This document shows, piece after piece, positions 16,289-25,047 of a DNA stretch of 64,000 bases; within the stretch, counting starts at the first letter, position 1; every line of letters starts with the position of its first letter. Source of the stretch: an uncultured Spirochaetales bacterium (GTDB lineage Bacteria; Spirochaetota; Spirochaetia; Sphaerochaetales; Sphaerochaetaceae); NCBI GenBank assembly GCA_949285145.1, contig CASDXQ010000017.1, positions 1 to 64,000 of the forward strand, in the 5' to 3' direction. The notes under the pieces are model-generated. The model ran no database searches, was not told where the DNA came from, and saw only the letters and a list, made by a program, of their open reading frames with translations. A program made the translations under genes and the position numbers.

Positions 16289-18064
16289 ATGTATTATTCA
16301 AGCGGAAACTATGAAGCATTCGCACACCCATTGAAACCGGAAGGAGTCGAGAGGAAAAGTGCCCATATCGTGGGCACGGGGCTGGCGGCGCTTACGGCGG
16401 CCTGCTATCTTGTCAGGGATGCGCAGATGGAGGGCAGCAGAATCCATATCTATGAAAAGGATGCAATACCCGGCGGTGCCTGCGACGGGTACGAATATCC
16501 GGCTCTCGGCTATGTCATGCGCGGGGGAAGGGAAATGGACAACCATTTTGAGGTAATGTGGGATCTTTTCCGTTCAATCCCGTCCATAGAGAAGGAAGGC
16601 ATCAGTGTACTCGATGAGTACTACTGGTTAAACAAAAGGGATCCCAACTACTCGCTCTGCCGTGCAACAGTCAACAGAGGTGAAGATGCCCATACCGACG
16701 GAAAATTTGCAATCAGCGACAAAGGTGCGATGCAGATAATGAAGCTCTTCTTCACCCCCGATGAGGAACTTTACGACAAAAAGATCACTGAATATTTCGA
16801 TGAAGAGGTTCTTTCATCAAATTTCTGGCTGTACTGGAGAACCATGTTCGCCTTTGAGAACTGGCACAGCGCACTTGAGATGAAACTCTACATAAAGCGG
16901 TTCATACATCATGTGGGAGGCCTTCCGGACTTCAGTGCACTGCGTTTCACACGCTATAACCAGTACGAGTCCATGATACTTCCAATGATCAGCTATCTTG
17001 AAAGTCACGGAGTTCAGTTCCATTACAATACAAAGGTCGTGAATGTTGTTTTCGACATCTCAGAAGATAAGAAGAAAGCCTCAAGAATAGACATCCTTGC
17101 AGACGGTGAGACTCACTTCGTGAATCTCAGCGAAGACGATCTTGTTTTCCTGACTCCGGGCGGCTGTGTGGAGAATTCGACATACGGAAGCCAGAACACA
17201 AAAGCGGAATACTCCCCCGGCCTTAAAGTAGGCGGAGGCTGGGATATGTGGAAGAAGATAGCAGCCCAGGATCCCTCTTTCGGCAATCCTGAAAAATTCT
17301 GCTCGAAGCCAGAGGCGACCACATGGATGAGCGCGACTGTCACCACTCTTGACGACAGGATCATTCCCTATATCAAAAACATATGCAGAAGAGATCCGTT
17401 CTCCGGAAATGTCGTCACAGGCGGCATCGTCACAGTGAAGGACTCAGCCTGGCTGCTGAGCTGGACGATCAACAGACAGCCTCAGTTCAGAAACCAGAAA
17501 GAAGGACAATGCGTTATCTGGCTTTACGGATTGTTCTTTGACAGGGCTGGAGACTACATACACAAACCGATGAAGGAGTGTACAGGAAAGGAAATATGTG
17601 AAGAATGGCTGTACCATCTGGGTGTTCCTGAGAATCTTATCGGAACACTTGCCGGGGAAAGTGCGAACACAGTACCTGTGATGATGCCATATATCACGGC
17701 ATTTTTCATGCCGCGCAGGAAAGGCGACAGACCTGATGTGGTTCCTCAGGGATCAGTCAATTTCGCCTTCATAGGTCAGTTTGCAGAAACAGAAAGAGAC
17801 ACGATATTCACAACCGAATACTCAATGCGTACCGGCATGGAAGCTGTCTACACTCTTCTTGACATCGACAGGGGCGTACCTGAGGTCTGGGGCAGCACAT
17901 ATGACATACGGGATCTGCTGAATGCTGCTGTCCAGATAAGGGACGGACACCCTGTCACTGACATGAATCTGCCAATGAAAGAGAAAATGGCGCTTCATAT
18001 GGTTCTTGAGAAGATCAGGGGAACAGATATCGAAAAACTGCTTAAACAATACAATGTAATCTGA
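16289..18064 (+). CDS. ohyA: Oleate hydratase (myosin-cross-reactive antigen family)
   Basis: FAD-dependent fatty-acid double-bond hydratase of 591 residues, the usual length. It hydrates oleate and related unsaturated acids to 10-hydroxy acids, a detoxification step in gut bacteria. The dinucleotide motif reads HIVGTGLAALTAACYLVRDA, followed by YEKDAIPGGACDG and YVMRGGREMDNHFE. Further conserved parts are NFAFIGQFAETERDTIFTTE and YTLLDIDRGVPEVWGSTYD. The start at 16289 has AGGA directly upstream and gives the family's usual N-terminus. It follows a TetR gene and is closed by its own terminator. Confidence 0.95.
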   Translation: MYYSSGNYEAFAHPLKPEGVERKSAHIVGTGLAALTAACYLVRDAQMEGSRIHIYEKDAIPGGACDGYEYPALGYVMRGGREMDNHFEVMWDLFRSIPSIEKEGISVLDEYYWLNKRDPNYSLCRATVNRGEDAHTDGKFAISDKGAMQIMKLFFTPDEELYDKKITEYFDEEVLSSNFWLYWRTMFAFENWHSALEMKLYIKRFIHHVGGLPDFSALRFTRYNQYESMILPMISYLESHGVQFHYNTKVVNVVFDISEDKKKASRIDILADGETHFVNLSEDDLVFLTPGGCVENSTYGSQNTKAEYSPGLKVGGGWDMWKKIAAQDPSFGNPEKFCSKPEATTWMSATVTTLDDRIIPYIKNICRRDPFSGNVVTGGIVTVKDSAWLLSWTINRQPQFRNQKEGQCVIWLYGLFFDRAGDYIHKPMKECTGKEICEEWLYHLGVPENLIGTLAGESANTVPVMMPYITAFFMPRRKGDRPDVVPQGSVNFAFIGQFAETERDTIFTTEYSMRTGMEAVYTLLDIDRGVPEVWGSTYDIRDLLNAAVQIRDGHPVTDMNLPMKEKMALHMVLEKIRGTDIEKLLKQYNVI

Positions 18065-18077
18065 AAGACTCCCTCCT

Positions 18078-18113
18078 CTCCGTCCTGGTTTCATATCAGG
18101 GCGGAGTCTTTTC
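18078..18113 (+). terminator. Rho-independent terminator of the oleate hydratase gene
   Basis: Stem of ten pairs with one G-T wobble (CTCCGTCCTG/CAGGGCGGAG), a 9-base loop, then TCTTTT. It begins 13 bases after the stop. Confidence 0.8.
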
Positions 18114-18159
18114 CCTTCTGTCCTTACATGTATGTGAACCAGTAATCACAATAGGATTG

Positions 18160-18197
18160 AAAAAAAATGGAATTGCCTGTCAAAAAGAGGCAATCCC
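18160..18197 (-). terminator. Rho-independent terminator after tRNA-Gly
   Basis: On the minus strand a 10-bp stem with one wobble (GGGATTGCCT/AGGCAATTCC) is followed by ATTTTTTTT. It lies 24 bases past the tRNA 3' end and would end the tRNA transcript. Confidence 0.85.
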
Positions 18198-18221
18198 GTT
18201 TTCATGCATTTCAGTTCCGTA

Positions 18222-18292
18222 AGCGGCCGACGGGAATCGAACCCGCATCAGAGGCTTGGGAAGCCCCTGTACTACCACTGTACTACGACCGC
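18222..18292 (-). tRNA. tRNA-Gly, anticodon CCC
   Basis: A 71-base cloverleaf can be drawn by hand. The acceptor stem GCGGTCG pairs with CGGCCGC (one G-U) and the discriminator is T, as usual for Gly. The anticodon stem GGGGC/GCCTC encloses TTCCCAA, giving anticodon CCC. The T arm is GCGGG-TTCGATT-CCCGT. CCA is not encoded. It lies 16 bases downstream of the hypothetical gene at 18309 on the same strand, so the two may share a transcript, and a strong terminator follows. Confidence 0.93.
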
Positions 18293-18308
18293 GAAGATAT
18301 TCATCAGT

Positions 18309-19046
18309 TTATGCAAGATCTTCTGCCTTTATTCTGTCATAAACTATGTCATAACGGCGCTGGATCAGGCTGTTGGGGCCATAAGGATCAACAGCCCTTA
18401 ACCTTCCCCCGAGGACGAGCGCATTGTCATCACTGCTTCCGATTTCATCATCAAAGAAACAGCACCACTCAAAAGCCCGGTTGTCCTCTTCACTTTCCAC
18501 AGCCTCGGGGTTGCCAAGCAGAGTGAGGGAAATTATCGCCTTTCTCTCTTCCTCTCCTTCCCTTGACACCTCGATATAGCAGACAGCTTTCTCTCCGTCA
18601 TAAAGGTATGTGCCGTTCCTGTCCATTTTCACGGAGCCGAAGCGGTAATCATCAAAACCGTCAGCTGTAAGAACTTCCCTGGCAAGGGACATCCAGTATG
18701 ACCTGTACTGTGCAGACAGCCTGCCGGTATTCTCAAGTCTCTCCGACTCCTCTTTTCTGCTCATCCATCCCATATTCCGTGCGACAATAGACGCAAGCTC
18801 ACTGTCATGGCTTGAGGCAAGATATGAAAAAAGCGCGGAGGAAGCACTTCTGAGTGAAAGACTTGAGAAATCGGGAACGGACGCGTATGATGAGAAGACA
18901 TCCTGCAGTGCCTCATTCTCCTCATCTGTCAGTGTGCAGGTTCCGCAATCTGCGTCATCAAGACGCATTATCTCGTCAAGAACGGCTGAAAGAGGAAATT
19001 CCTTTCCTTCAATTTCATAAAGATTTTCTTTTCTGGTAATTGTCAT
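18309..19046 (-). CDS. Hypothetical acidic protein
   Basis: Protein of 245 residues that I do not recognise. There is no signal peptide or membrane segment. It is acidic, with a helical first half and a strand-rich second half (RNGTYLYDGEKAVCYIEV, ERKAIISLTLLG). The ATG at 19046 is used because the longer frame starts inside the terminator hairpin of the preceding pheT gene. The ribosome binding site is weak. The gene is followed closely by tRNA-Gly. Confidence 0.6.
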   Translation of the reverse strand: MTITRKENLYEIEGKEFPLSAVLDEIMRLDDADCGTCTLTDEENEALQDVFSSYASVPDFSSLSLRSASSALFSYLASSHDSELASIVARNMGWMSRKEESERLENTGRLSAQYRSYWMSLAREVLTADGFDDYRFGSVKMDRNGTYLYDGEKAVCYIEVSREGEEERKAIISLTLLGNPEAVESEEDNRAFEWCCFFDDEIGSSDDNALVLGGRLRAVDPYGPNSLIQRRYDIVYDRIKAEDLA

Positions 19047-19052
19047 ACACTC

Positions 19053-19081
19053 AAAACAAACGGGCACGCAGATGGTGCCCG
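19053..19081 (-). terminator. Rho-independent terminator of pheST
   Basis: Perfect 7-bp stem (CGGGCAC/GTGCCCG) with a 7-base loop followed by TTTGTTTT on the minus strand, 15 bases after the pheT stop. Confidence 0.8.
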
Positions 19082-19096
19082 TATAGCTCCTATTGA

Positions 19097-20788
19097 TCAG
19101 TGCATCAGATCAAGATCGAACTCTGCCATGACTGCAGGCATTGAACAGCCCCAGCTCTCAAGCACCTGAGGATGGACTTCACCGTATCGTCCGATCTCGA
19201 TGCCCTCATGCATGACTTTTGCAGCACGTCCGGGGATGAATCGCTCGTCACCTTCTACAGCCTCAAGGGTATATTCAATGTGCAGGAAATACATCAGCGT
19301 CTGAACATAGCTTGATGCTTCATTGAAGCTTATCTGGTTGTCAGCGGCAAGAAAACCGAGATTGTTTCTCGTTGTCGTGCCGCTGTTGTCCTTATCATCT
19401 TTGAAACACACCTTCCCGATCTCGAAAATTCTGTGTGGATAGACAGCATGTCCAGAGACGGACTCGCTTTCCAGCAGGGAAGGAAGAATTGAAGGACGCA
19501 CTACTTCATAATTCTCACTCATCGGATTTGCAATGAAGACAACATTCTCGTCACTGATGTGCATATTATCGATGTATTCCTTTCTTGAGCCGAGATAATT
19601 GTACATCATTTCCTGAAAACCGAGACCCACCATAAGATGTTTCACCTTTCTGCTGTATTCTTCTGCAGGAGAAAGATAGCCTTTTGTGAATTCATTCGGC
19701 AGTACCGGCTCGAACTTTGAAAGTCCGTGGCCGATCATTATATCCTCCACGATATCAACAGAGTGCAGGAAGTCGTTTCTGTATTCCGGACAGCGCACTG
19801 TGATCACACCGTCCCTGACAGAAGCTTCAACTCCCATTCTTTTCAGAGCTTCAACGCACTCCTCCCCTGTAAGGGCAAGACCGAGTTCCTTCTCGACAAA
19901 AGAGACATCACACTTTGTCTCTTCCTGGAAATAATAAGGCACGGTGATCTCGCTCCCGTACTTTGTTTCCCTTGCGAGCTTTACCTTCACAGGAAGTATT
20001 CTGAAACCCATGTCAGCCATATCGCATGCGAGGATATTCGCGGCAAGAAGGATATCATCAATGATCGGGCCTGAAATATCGACAAAAAGATCTTTGTCAC
20101 CGACCTTGACAGCACCGAGGTAAGCCGAGTTGATGATCGGTGAGAAACTGAGTGTATCACCTTTGTTGTCATAAAGATAGGGATAGCGCGGCTTATCCTT
20201 GATTATGTATGCATATTCCTTTCCTTTGGGATGCTTCTCAAGAATCTCGCGCAGCGTGAGCTTTTCCTCCATTCCCAGAGGAATGAAAGAAGTCCTGTCA
20301 GGATCAGCTCCGATATAATGCACAGGGTACTCTATCAGATCCGAGCGGAAAATACCGATTGCGATTGTCTTTCTCTTGCGTCCGAAGTTCTGACAGAGTT
20401 TCTCCTGACTCTGAATGAGATTGATGAGAAGCTCTTCAGTGACTTCACAGCCTTCTGCGGCAAAGCTTATGGAGAAATCGCGGATACCCAGACAGGATTC
20501 ATAATCGATATGAACCCTGTTTCCGCTGTCCATTGTCTTTGTGCGGCTGGAGAAGAAATCATAACGTGGGATATCTCCTGTGCGATATGTCTTGAGAGCG
20601 CGTGCGACTCCTGCTGCGGACCAGAGATCCGGACGGTTTGTATCGTTGAGCTCAATTTTTATGCTTCCCTCTTCCCTTCCGTCAAGTTCAGCCTTGGCAA
20701 CAGGGAAAATCTCATTCATTTCATCATCTGTATATGTCTTTCCTGCAAGGGAGAAGAACATTTTCTCAGGTACTTCAATCTTGGGCAT
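19097..20788 (-). CDS. pheT: Phenylalanyl-tRNA synthetase beta subunit, archaeal/eukaryotic type
   Basis: Beta subunit of 563 residues, the short form lacking the N-terminal EMAP-type tRNA-binding part of ordinary bacterial PheT (about 800 residues). The N-terminus MPKIEVPEKMFFSLAGKTYT and segments such as ELNDTNRPDLWSAAGVARAL match the archaeal/eukaryotic B3/B4-B5 arrangement that spirochaetes carry. Its ATG overlaps the pheS stop by one base (TGATG). It charges tRNA-Phe together with PheS in an alpha2beta2 enzyme. Confidence 0.93.
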   Translation of the reverse strand: MPKIEVPEKMFFSLAGKTYTDDEMNEIFPVAKAELDGREEGSIKIELNDTNRPDLWSAAGVARALKTYRTGDIPRYDFFSSRTKTMDSGNRVHIDYESCLGIRDFSISFAAEGCEVTEELLINLIQSQEKLCQNFGRKRKTIAIGIFRSDLIEYPVHYIGADPDRTSFIPLGMEEKLTLREILEKHPKGKEYAYIIKDKPRYPYLYDNKGDTLSFSPIINSAYLGAVKVGDKDLFVDISGPIIDDILLAANILACDMADMGFRILPVKVKLARETKYGSEITVPYYFQEETKCDVSFVEKELGLALTGEECVEALKRMGVEASVRDGVITVRCPEYRNDFLHSVDIVEDIMIGHGLSKFEPVLPNEFTKGYLSPAEEYSRKVKHLMVGLGFQEMMYNYLGSRKEYIDNMHISDENVVFIANPMSENYEVVRPSILPSLLESESVSGHAVYPHRIFEIGKVCFKDDKDNSGTTTRNNLGFLAADNQISFNEASSYVQTLMYFLHIEYTLEAVEGDERFIPGRAAKVMHEGIEIGRYGEVHPQVLESWGCSMPAVMAEFDLDLMH

Positions 20789-22326
20789 CAGTTACCCCTC
20801 CTCATTCTCACACTCTCGATATCAGGAGTGAAGAGTTCTCTAAGGTCATTAAGACCAAGATGCATGAGAGCCATGCGGTCAATGCCGAGACCCCATGCAA
20901 GAACAGGAACATCAAGTCCCAGCGCCTTTGTCACCTCGGGGCGGAATATACCGCTGCCGCCCAGCTCGAACCAGCCGAGAACAGGATGCTTGATATGAAC
21001 CTCGATACTGGGTTCCGTGAACGGGAAATATCCGGGAACATACTTGACTTCAGTTGCGCCTGCGACTTCTTCGGCAAACATCTTGAGAAGTCCGAGAAGG
21101 TTTCTCAGATTGACATCCTTGCCGACGACAATGCCTTCTGTCTGGTAGAAATCAGCACCATGTGTCGCATCTACCTGATCATAGCGGAAGCAGCGTGCGA
21201 CACCGAAATATTTTCCGGGAACTTTTGCATGCGGCAGCTGTGTTGCGGAAAGCACGGTTCCCTGACTTCTCATAACCTGACGGCGTGTGAACTCATGATC
21301 AAAAGCATAGCCCCAGCCACGAGAACCCGTATCACCGCCGTTCTCATGAGTCGCGGCAACACGGCTGAGCCAAGGTTCCTCAATTTCCCTGCAGTGTCTG
21401 GGTTCCTTTACATAGTAAACATCATGAATATCTCTTGCAGAATGGAACTGAGGCATGAAGAGAGCATCCCCATTCCAGAATTCATTGACTACCAGAGGCC
21501 CGTCGAATTCCTCAAAGCCGAGAGAGACAAGCTTGTCCTTGACCCACTGAAGATAGTCTGCATAGGCATTTGTCCTTCCCGGAATCAGACGGCTTACCGG
21601 GGCATTGAGCCCATAAGGGCGGAACGTTCCCTTCTTCCATGAACCGCTCTGAATCATCTGAGGAGTCAGAAGCCCGAATTCCTCTCCTGTTATATTGGCC
21701 TTGAGAAGCTCGTTTTTTGTCTCGTTTCCAAGCTCAGTGAGTGTGTATACCACATCTTCTTTCTCAATCATCCTGAAAGTGGAGGAAGCCGCGCCTCTCT
21801 TCTTCGCCAGCTTGGCAATGGCTTTCTTCTCTGCATCTGAAAGCTCATCCTCCCTGAGCGGTGCCTTCTCCGCCCTGCCGATCAGAGCTCTCTGTACAAG
21901 AACCTCTCCATCCAGGGTATCGGAGATGAGACATGCTTTCTTCTCTTCATTCATCGCTGCGGTCTTTGAAGCGGAAAGGCTGCCGAAAGCCGAACCGACA
22001 TCACTCTGTTCAAGGGAAAGAGCAGAAGCGATGACTGGAAGAGATGCCGGACCGTTTTCTTTCAGATAGGAGAAAATCCTTTCGACAGGAAGCCCTGTCT
22101 CTGCCTGTCTGAGGCCGGTCTCTGTCAATTCATAAATCGTGTACTTTGTACGGCTTTTCTCGCAGATGCAGCCTTTAGCGTTCAGCCAGCTGAAAGCCTG
22201 ATTGCACTGCCCGATCTTGTAGCCCAGTTCATTCACAAGACGGTCAGTCGTTATGTCTTCTTCGGGACTGACATGTCTGAGAAGTCTGACTTCCAGCGGA
22301 TGAAGATTCTTGACTTCAATATCCAT
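20788..22326 (-). CDS. pheS: Phenylalanyl-tRNA synthetase alpha subunit, archaeal/eukaryotic type
   Basis: Alpha subunit of 512 residues, much longer than the 330-340 of usual bacterial PheS. Residues 1 to about 200 are winged-helix repeats (NLHPLEVRLLRHVSPEEDIT; YSLKENGPASLPV-like units), as in archaeal and eukaryotic enzymes. The class II catalytic core follows: motif 2 around GKYFGVARCFRYDQVDATH and motif 3 as LAWGLGIDRMALMHLG. The ATG lies after GAAGGGGG. Upstream are an apparent promoter and short tandem repeats. Confidence 0.93.
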   Translation of the reverse strand: MDIEVKNLHPLEVRLLRHVSPEEDITTDRLVNELGYKIGQCNQAFSWLNAKGCICEKSRTKYTIYELTETGLRQAETGLPVERIFSYLKENGPASLPVIASALSLEQSDVGSAFGSLSASKTAAMNEEKKACLISDTLDGEVLVQRALIGRAEKAPLREDELSDAEKKAIAKLAKKRGAASSTFRMIEKEDVVYTLTELGNETKNELLKANITGEEFGLLTPQMIQSGSWKKGTFRPYGLNAPVSRLIPGRTNAYADYLQWVKDKLVSLGFEEFDGPLVVNEFWNGDALFMPQFHSARDIHDVYYVKEPRHCREIEEPWLSRVAATHENGGDTGSRGWGYAFDHEFTRRQVMRSQGTVLSATQLPHAKVPGKYFGVARCFRYDQVDATHGADFYQTEGIVVGKDVNLRNLLGLLKMFAEEVAGATEVKYVPGYFPFTEPSIEVHIKHPVLGWFELGGSGIFRPEVTKALGLDVPVLAWGLGIDRMALMHLGLNDLRELFTPDIESVRMRRGN

Positions 22327-22351
22327 AATAAGGGAACCCCCTTCAAAAATA

Positions 22352-22398
22352 GTTAGTTGATCGAAGGTTAGTTTATCGATTTAGAACAATTAGAACAA
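22352..22398. repeat. Two short tandem duplications upstream of pheS
   Basis: On the plus strand gttagttgatcg (22352-22363) and gttagtttatcg (22367-22378) match at 11 of 12 bases with a 15-base period. Next to them ttagaacaa occurs twice in perfect tandem (22381-22398). The block overlaps the predicted pheS promoter. Confidence 0.8.
22370..22398 (-). promoter_or_regulatory. Candidate promoter of pheST
   Basis: On the minus strand TTGTTC (22398-22393) and TAAACT (22375-22370) are 17 bases apart, about 45 bases before the pheS start. The boxes are moderate matches to sigma-70. Confidence 0.4.
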
Positions 22399-22406
22399 GG
22401 GCTTGA

Positions 22407-24341
22407 TCAGAAAGAATCCAGTGCCTGAACCACTGTTTCTGTAGTCGGAATCACCGCTTTTTCAAGAGTTCTGCTGAATGGTATCGGATAATCCAGTGAC
22501 GATATTATCAGCACTTCCTTCTTCAGCGCCGCAAACATTTCACTGTCTCCCGTGATCATTGCGGAAACGGAAGCGCCGACAGAACCGGCAAGAGGCGTGT
22601 CCTGCACGATGATGACACGTCCGGTTTTCAGGACGCTTTCCTTTATTGTCTGAATATCGACAGGCTTGATCGTGGCAAGATCAATATGATCAACGCTTCT
22701 TGTGCACAGGCTGAGAGCCTTGCGGCATGTAATCGTTGAATGTGAATAGGAAATAAGCGTGATCTCGTCCCCCTCACTCAGAAGCTGGGCTTTCCCGATA
22801 GGAAATGAAGAACGGGCATCGCCGCACTCTCCGATGGTGTCATACAGAGCTTTGTGCTCAAAGAAAAGAACTGGATTCGGATCCCTGACGGCTTCCTTGA
22901 GCAGGGCCTTTGCCGTGAAAGGATCAGAAGGACAGACAATTTTGAGGCCGGGGACATTGAGGAACATTGCTTCAAGCGACTGTGTATGCTGGCTTCCGTG
23001 TCCGGTGCCTGAGCCCATCGGAGTTCTGAGCACAAGAGGACAATTGAACTGTCCGGCACTCATATAGCGCAGCTTGGCCGCATGGTTTATCAGCGCATCG
23101 CTTGCAAGAGTCGAGAAATCTCCGTACATGATTTCCACTACAGGATGCTCGCCCAGCGCTGCCGCACCAGCAGCAAGTCCGGTGAAGGCCTCTTCACTTA
23201 CAGGTGTCTCAAGCACGCTTTCACTGTGTTTCCCGCTCAAACCGGCGGTAACGCCGAAACATCCTCCGTACAAACCTATGTCCTCTCCGATAAGAACGGC
23301 CTTCTCATCCTCGGTAAGTATTTCATCCAGAGCTTCCCTCAGGGCAAGACGGTAAGTAGTGCTGTGCAGACCGCTTTTCCTCACCGTTCCATCCATATGC
23401 GGTGCAAGCACGTAACTTCTCAGCTCGTCAAGGGTAAGAACCTGATCACGGCTCTCATATGCTTTCTCATATGCTTTGCCGACCTCTTCCTTCACCTGCG
23501 CCCTTATGCTGCGGCAGGTGTCTTTTGAGAGCCCGAGCTTCCGTTCATAGTGAATAAGCGGATCCTTTGCCTTCCATTCGCTTTCCTCTTCACTGGTTCT
23601 GTAGACACATTTGTCGGATTTGCTGTGTCCGCACATGCGGTAAGTATCGACTTCGATGAAAGCAGGTTCATTGCGGCTTATCATCCACGCTCTTGCCTTC
23701 CTGACCACATCATACACTTCATCAAAATCGTTGCCGTCAGCCTTGAAAGCCTTCATGGAATATCCGGCAGCGCGTGATGCGATGTCGTTTGTGGAAATCA
23801 TCCTTTCACTTGATGCCGACATTCCGTAATGATTGTTTTCACAATAGAACATGAGGGGAAGAGACCAGACAGAAGCCAGATTCATGCATTCATGCAGGAC
23901 TCCCCTGCTTGTCGCGCCGTCTCCGAAGATGGCAACCGCAATATTGCGGCTGTTCTGTCTGCTCAGCGCAAAAGCAAGTCCGGCGGCAAGGGCAATGCCG
24001 GAACCGACAACGGCGGATGATCCGAAGTTGAAAGTGGATCTGTCGCTCATATGCATTGATCCTCCGATACCCCGGCACAGTCCGTGCCGTGAACCGAAAA
24101 GCTCGCTGAACATTGCGGATAAATCCGATCCGCGTGCGACATTGAACCCATGACAGCGGTGGGTGGGGACTATCCAGTCTTCTTTTTCAAGTGCGAGGCA
24201 CAGTCCAGTATGACTCGCTTCCTGCCCTATATTAAGATGAGTGGTACCATACAGCACCCCATCTGTGAAGAGCTCCCTTACCTTTTCCTCAAAGAAACGG
24301 GAACGCAGCATCAGCCTGTATATCTCAATATCACTATCCAA
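22407..24341 (-). CDS. Fused E1 alpha/beta thiamine-pyrophosphate dehydrogenase component
   Basis: Single polypeptide of 644 residues carrying both halves of a 2-oxoacid/acetoin-type dehydrogenase E1. The alpha half (to about residue 320) has GIGGSMHMSD and the TPP motif GDGATSRGVLHECMNLAS ending ENNHYG. The beta half starts near TTYRLALREALDEI and has IGEDIGLYGGCFG, ETPVSEEAFTGLAAGAA and GSQHTQSLEAMF. The E1 decarboxylates a keto acid and passes the acyl group to a lipoyl E2. No E2, E3 or lipoate gene is nearby, so the partner is elsewhere or absent. TTG at 24341 is chosen because GGGAGGT lies 6 bases upstream; the ATG 20 codons earlier has no site and would overlap the next gene. Confidence 0.87.
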   Translation of the reverse strand: MDSDIEIYRLMLRSRFFEEKVRELFTDGVLYGTTHLNIGQEASHTGLCLALEKEDWIVPTHRCHGFNVARGSDLSAMFSELFGSRHGLCRGIGGSMHMSDRSTFNFGSSAVVGSGIALAAGLAFALSRQNSRNIAVAIFGDGATSRGVLHECMNLASVWSLPLMFYCENNHYGMSASSERMISTNDIASRAAGYSMKAFKADGNDFDEVYDVVRKARAWMISRNEPAFIEVDTYRMCGHSKSDKCVYRTSEEESEWKAKDPLIHYERKLGLSKDTCRSIRAQVKEEVGKAYEKAYESRDQVLTLDELRSYVLAPHMDGTVRKSGLHSTTYRLALREALDEILTEDEKAVLIGEDIGLYGGCFGVTAGLSGKHSESVLETPVSEEAFTGLAAGAAALGEHPVVEIMYGDFSTLASDALINHAAKLRYMSAGQFNCPLVLRTPMGSGTGHGSQHTQSLEAMFLNVPGLKIVCPSDPFTAKALLKEAVRDPNPVLFFEHKALYDTIGECGDARSSFPIGKAQLLSEGDEITLISYSHSTITCRKALSLCTRSVDHIDLATIKPVDIQTIKESVLKTGRVIIVQDTPLAGSVGASVSAMITGDSEMFAALKKEVLIISSLDYPIPFSRTLEKAVIPTTETVVQALDSF

Positions 24342-24387
24342 TCGGCTACCTCCCAGATGTGCAGTCTTGGAGACGAAACTATCGTTT

Positions 24388-24885
24388 TCAGATATAAACA
24401 TGTTCTATGATACCGGAAAAAGACCAGTGAACATCTTTATCAGCATAATACGCATCTGTTATGGCCTTGTCCATAATCAGCCTCTCGTCCATTTCCCTCA
24501 TATATATTTTTCTGCATGCAAAAGTCAGAACCGACTCATCATAAACAACATAATCCTCAATCCTGCTGTCCTTCAGGGACAGAGAACGTAGCTTATCCTC
24601 ATCATGCCCGCTGTGGGAACCGCAGTAATGCAGGATGTCTCTCCTGCTTTCAGGAAAGAACGAGAGAGTGAACTTGTCACCTGATTTCAGAAAATCAAAG
24701 GTGTGGCGCGAAGGACGCACATATACAGTGACAACAGGTTTGTTCCACAAAATTCCCATAAGTCCCCAGCCTGCGGTCATCAGAGCTGTCGAACTGCCTT
24801 TTGCCGCTGAAATAAGGAACCCGTCATCCCTGATCATGGAAAAGGGATTGAACTCAAGCTGGCTTATCAGAACTTCAGATTTCAT
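24388..24885 (-). CDS. Flavin reductase-like FMN-binding protein
   Basis: Protein of 165 residues resembling the flavin reductase domain family. The typical stretch is KGSSTALMTAGWGLMGILWN (test of selective activity), then VTVYVRPSRHTFDF and FTLSFFP, which form the FMN-binding split barrel. The ATG at 24885 follows GAGGAGG by 8 bases; the longer open frame upstream has no site. It lies just upstream of the fused E1 gene on the same strand with 46 bases between, so co-transcription is possible. The electron partner is unknown. Confidence 0.8.
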   Translation of the reverse strand: MKSEVLISQLEFNPFSMIRDDGFLISAAKGSSTALMTAGWGLMGILWNKPVVTVYVRPSRHTFDFLKSGDKFTLSFFPESRRDILHYCGSHSGHDEDKLRSLSLKDSRIEDYVVYDESVLTFACRKIYMREMDERLIMDKAITDAYYADKDVHWSFSGIIEHVYI

Positions 24886-25047
24886 GACACATTCCTCCTC
24901 TTGTCCGGGTATTTCCCGCATCCTTTTATGACATAAACATATTCTATCACAGCCGCAAGGAGGAAAAAAGAAAAATTTCCAGCCCTTCCCCAAAACCATT
25001 TATTCACATACAATGATTCACGTCATCACATCAAGGAGAATTTTTCA

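Noticed and set aside
20734-21642. Open frame of 302 codons on the plus strand
   Set aside because: It lies wholly antisense to pheT/pheS, shows no family motif and is rich in Cys, Met and Arg as expected from a reversed gene.
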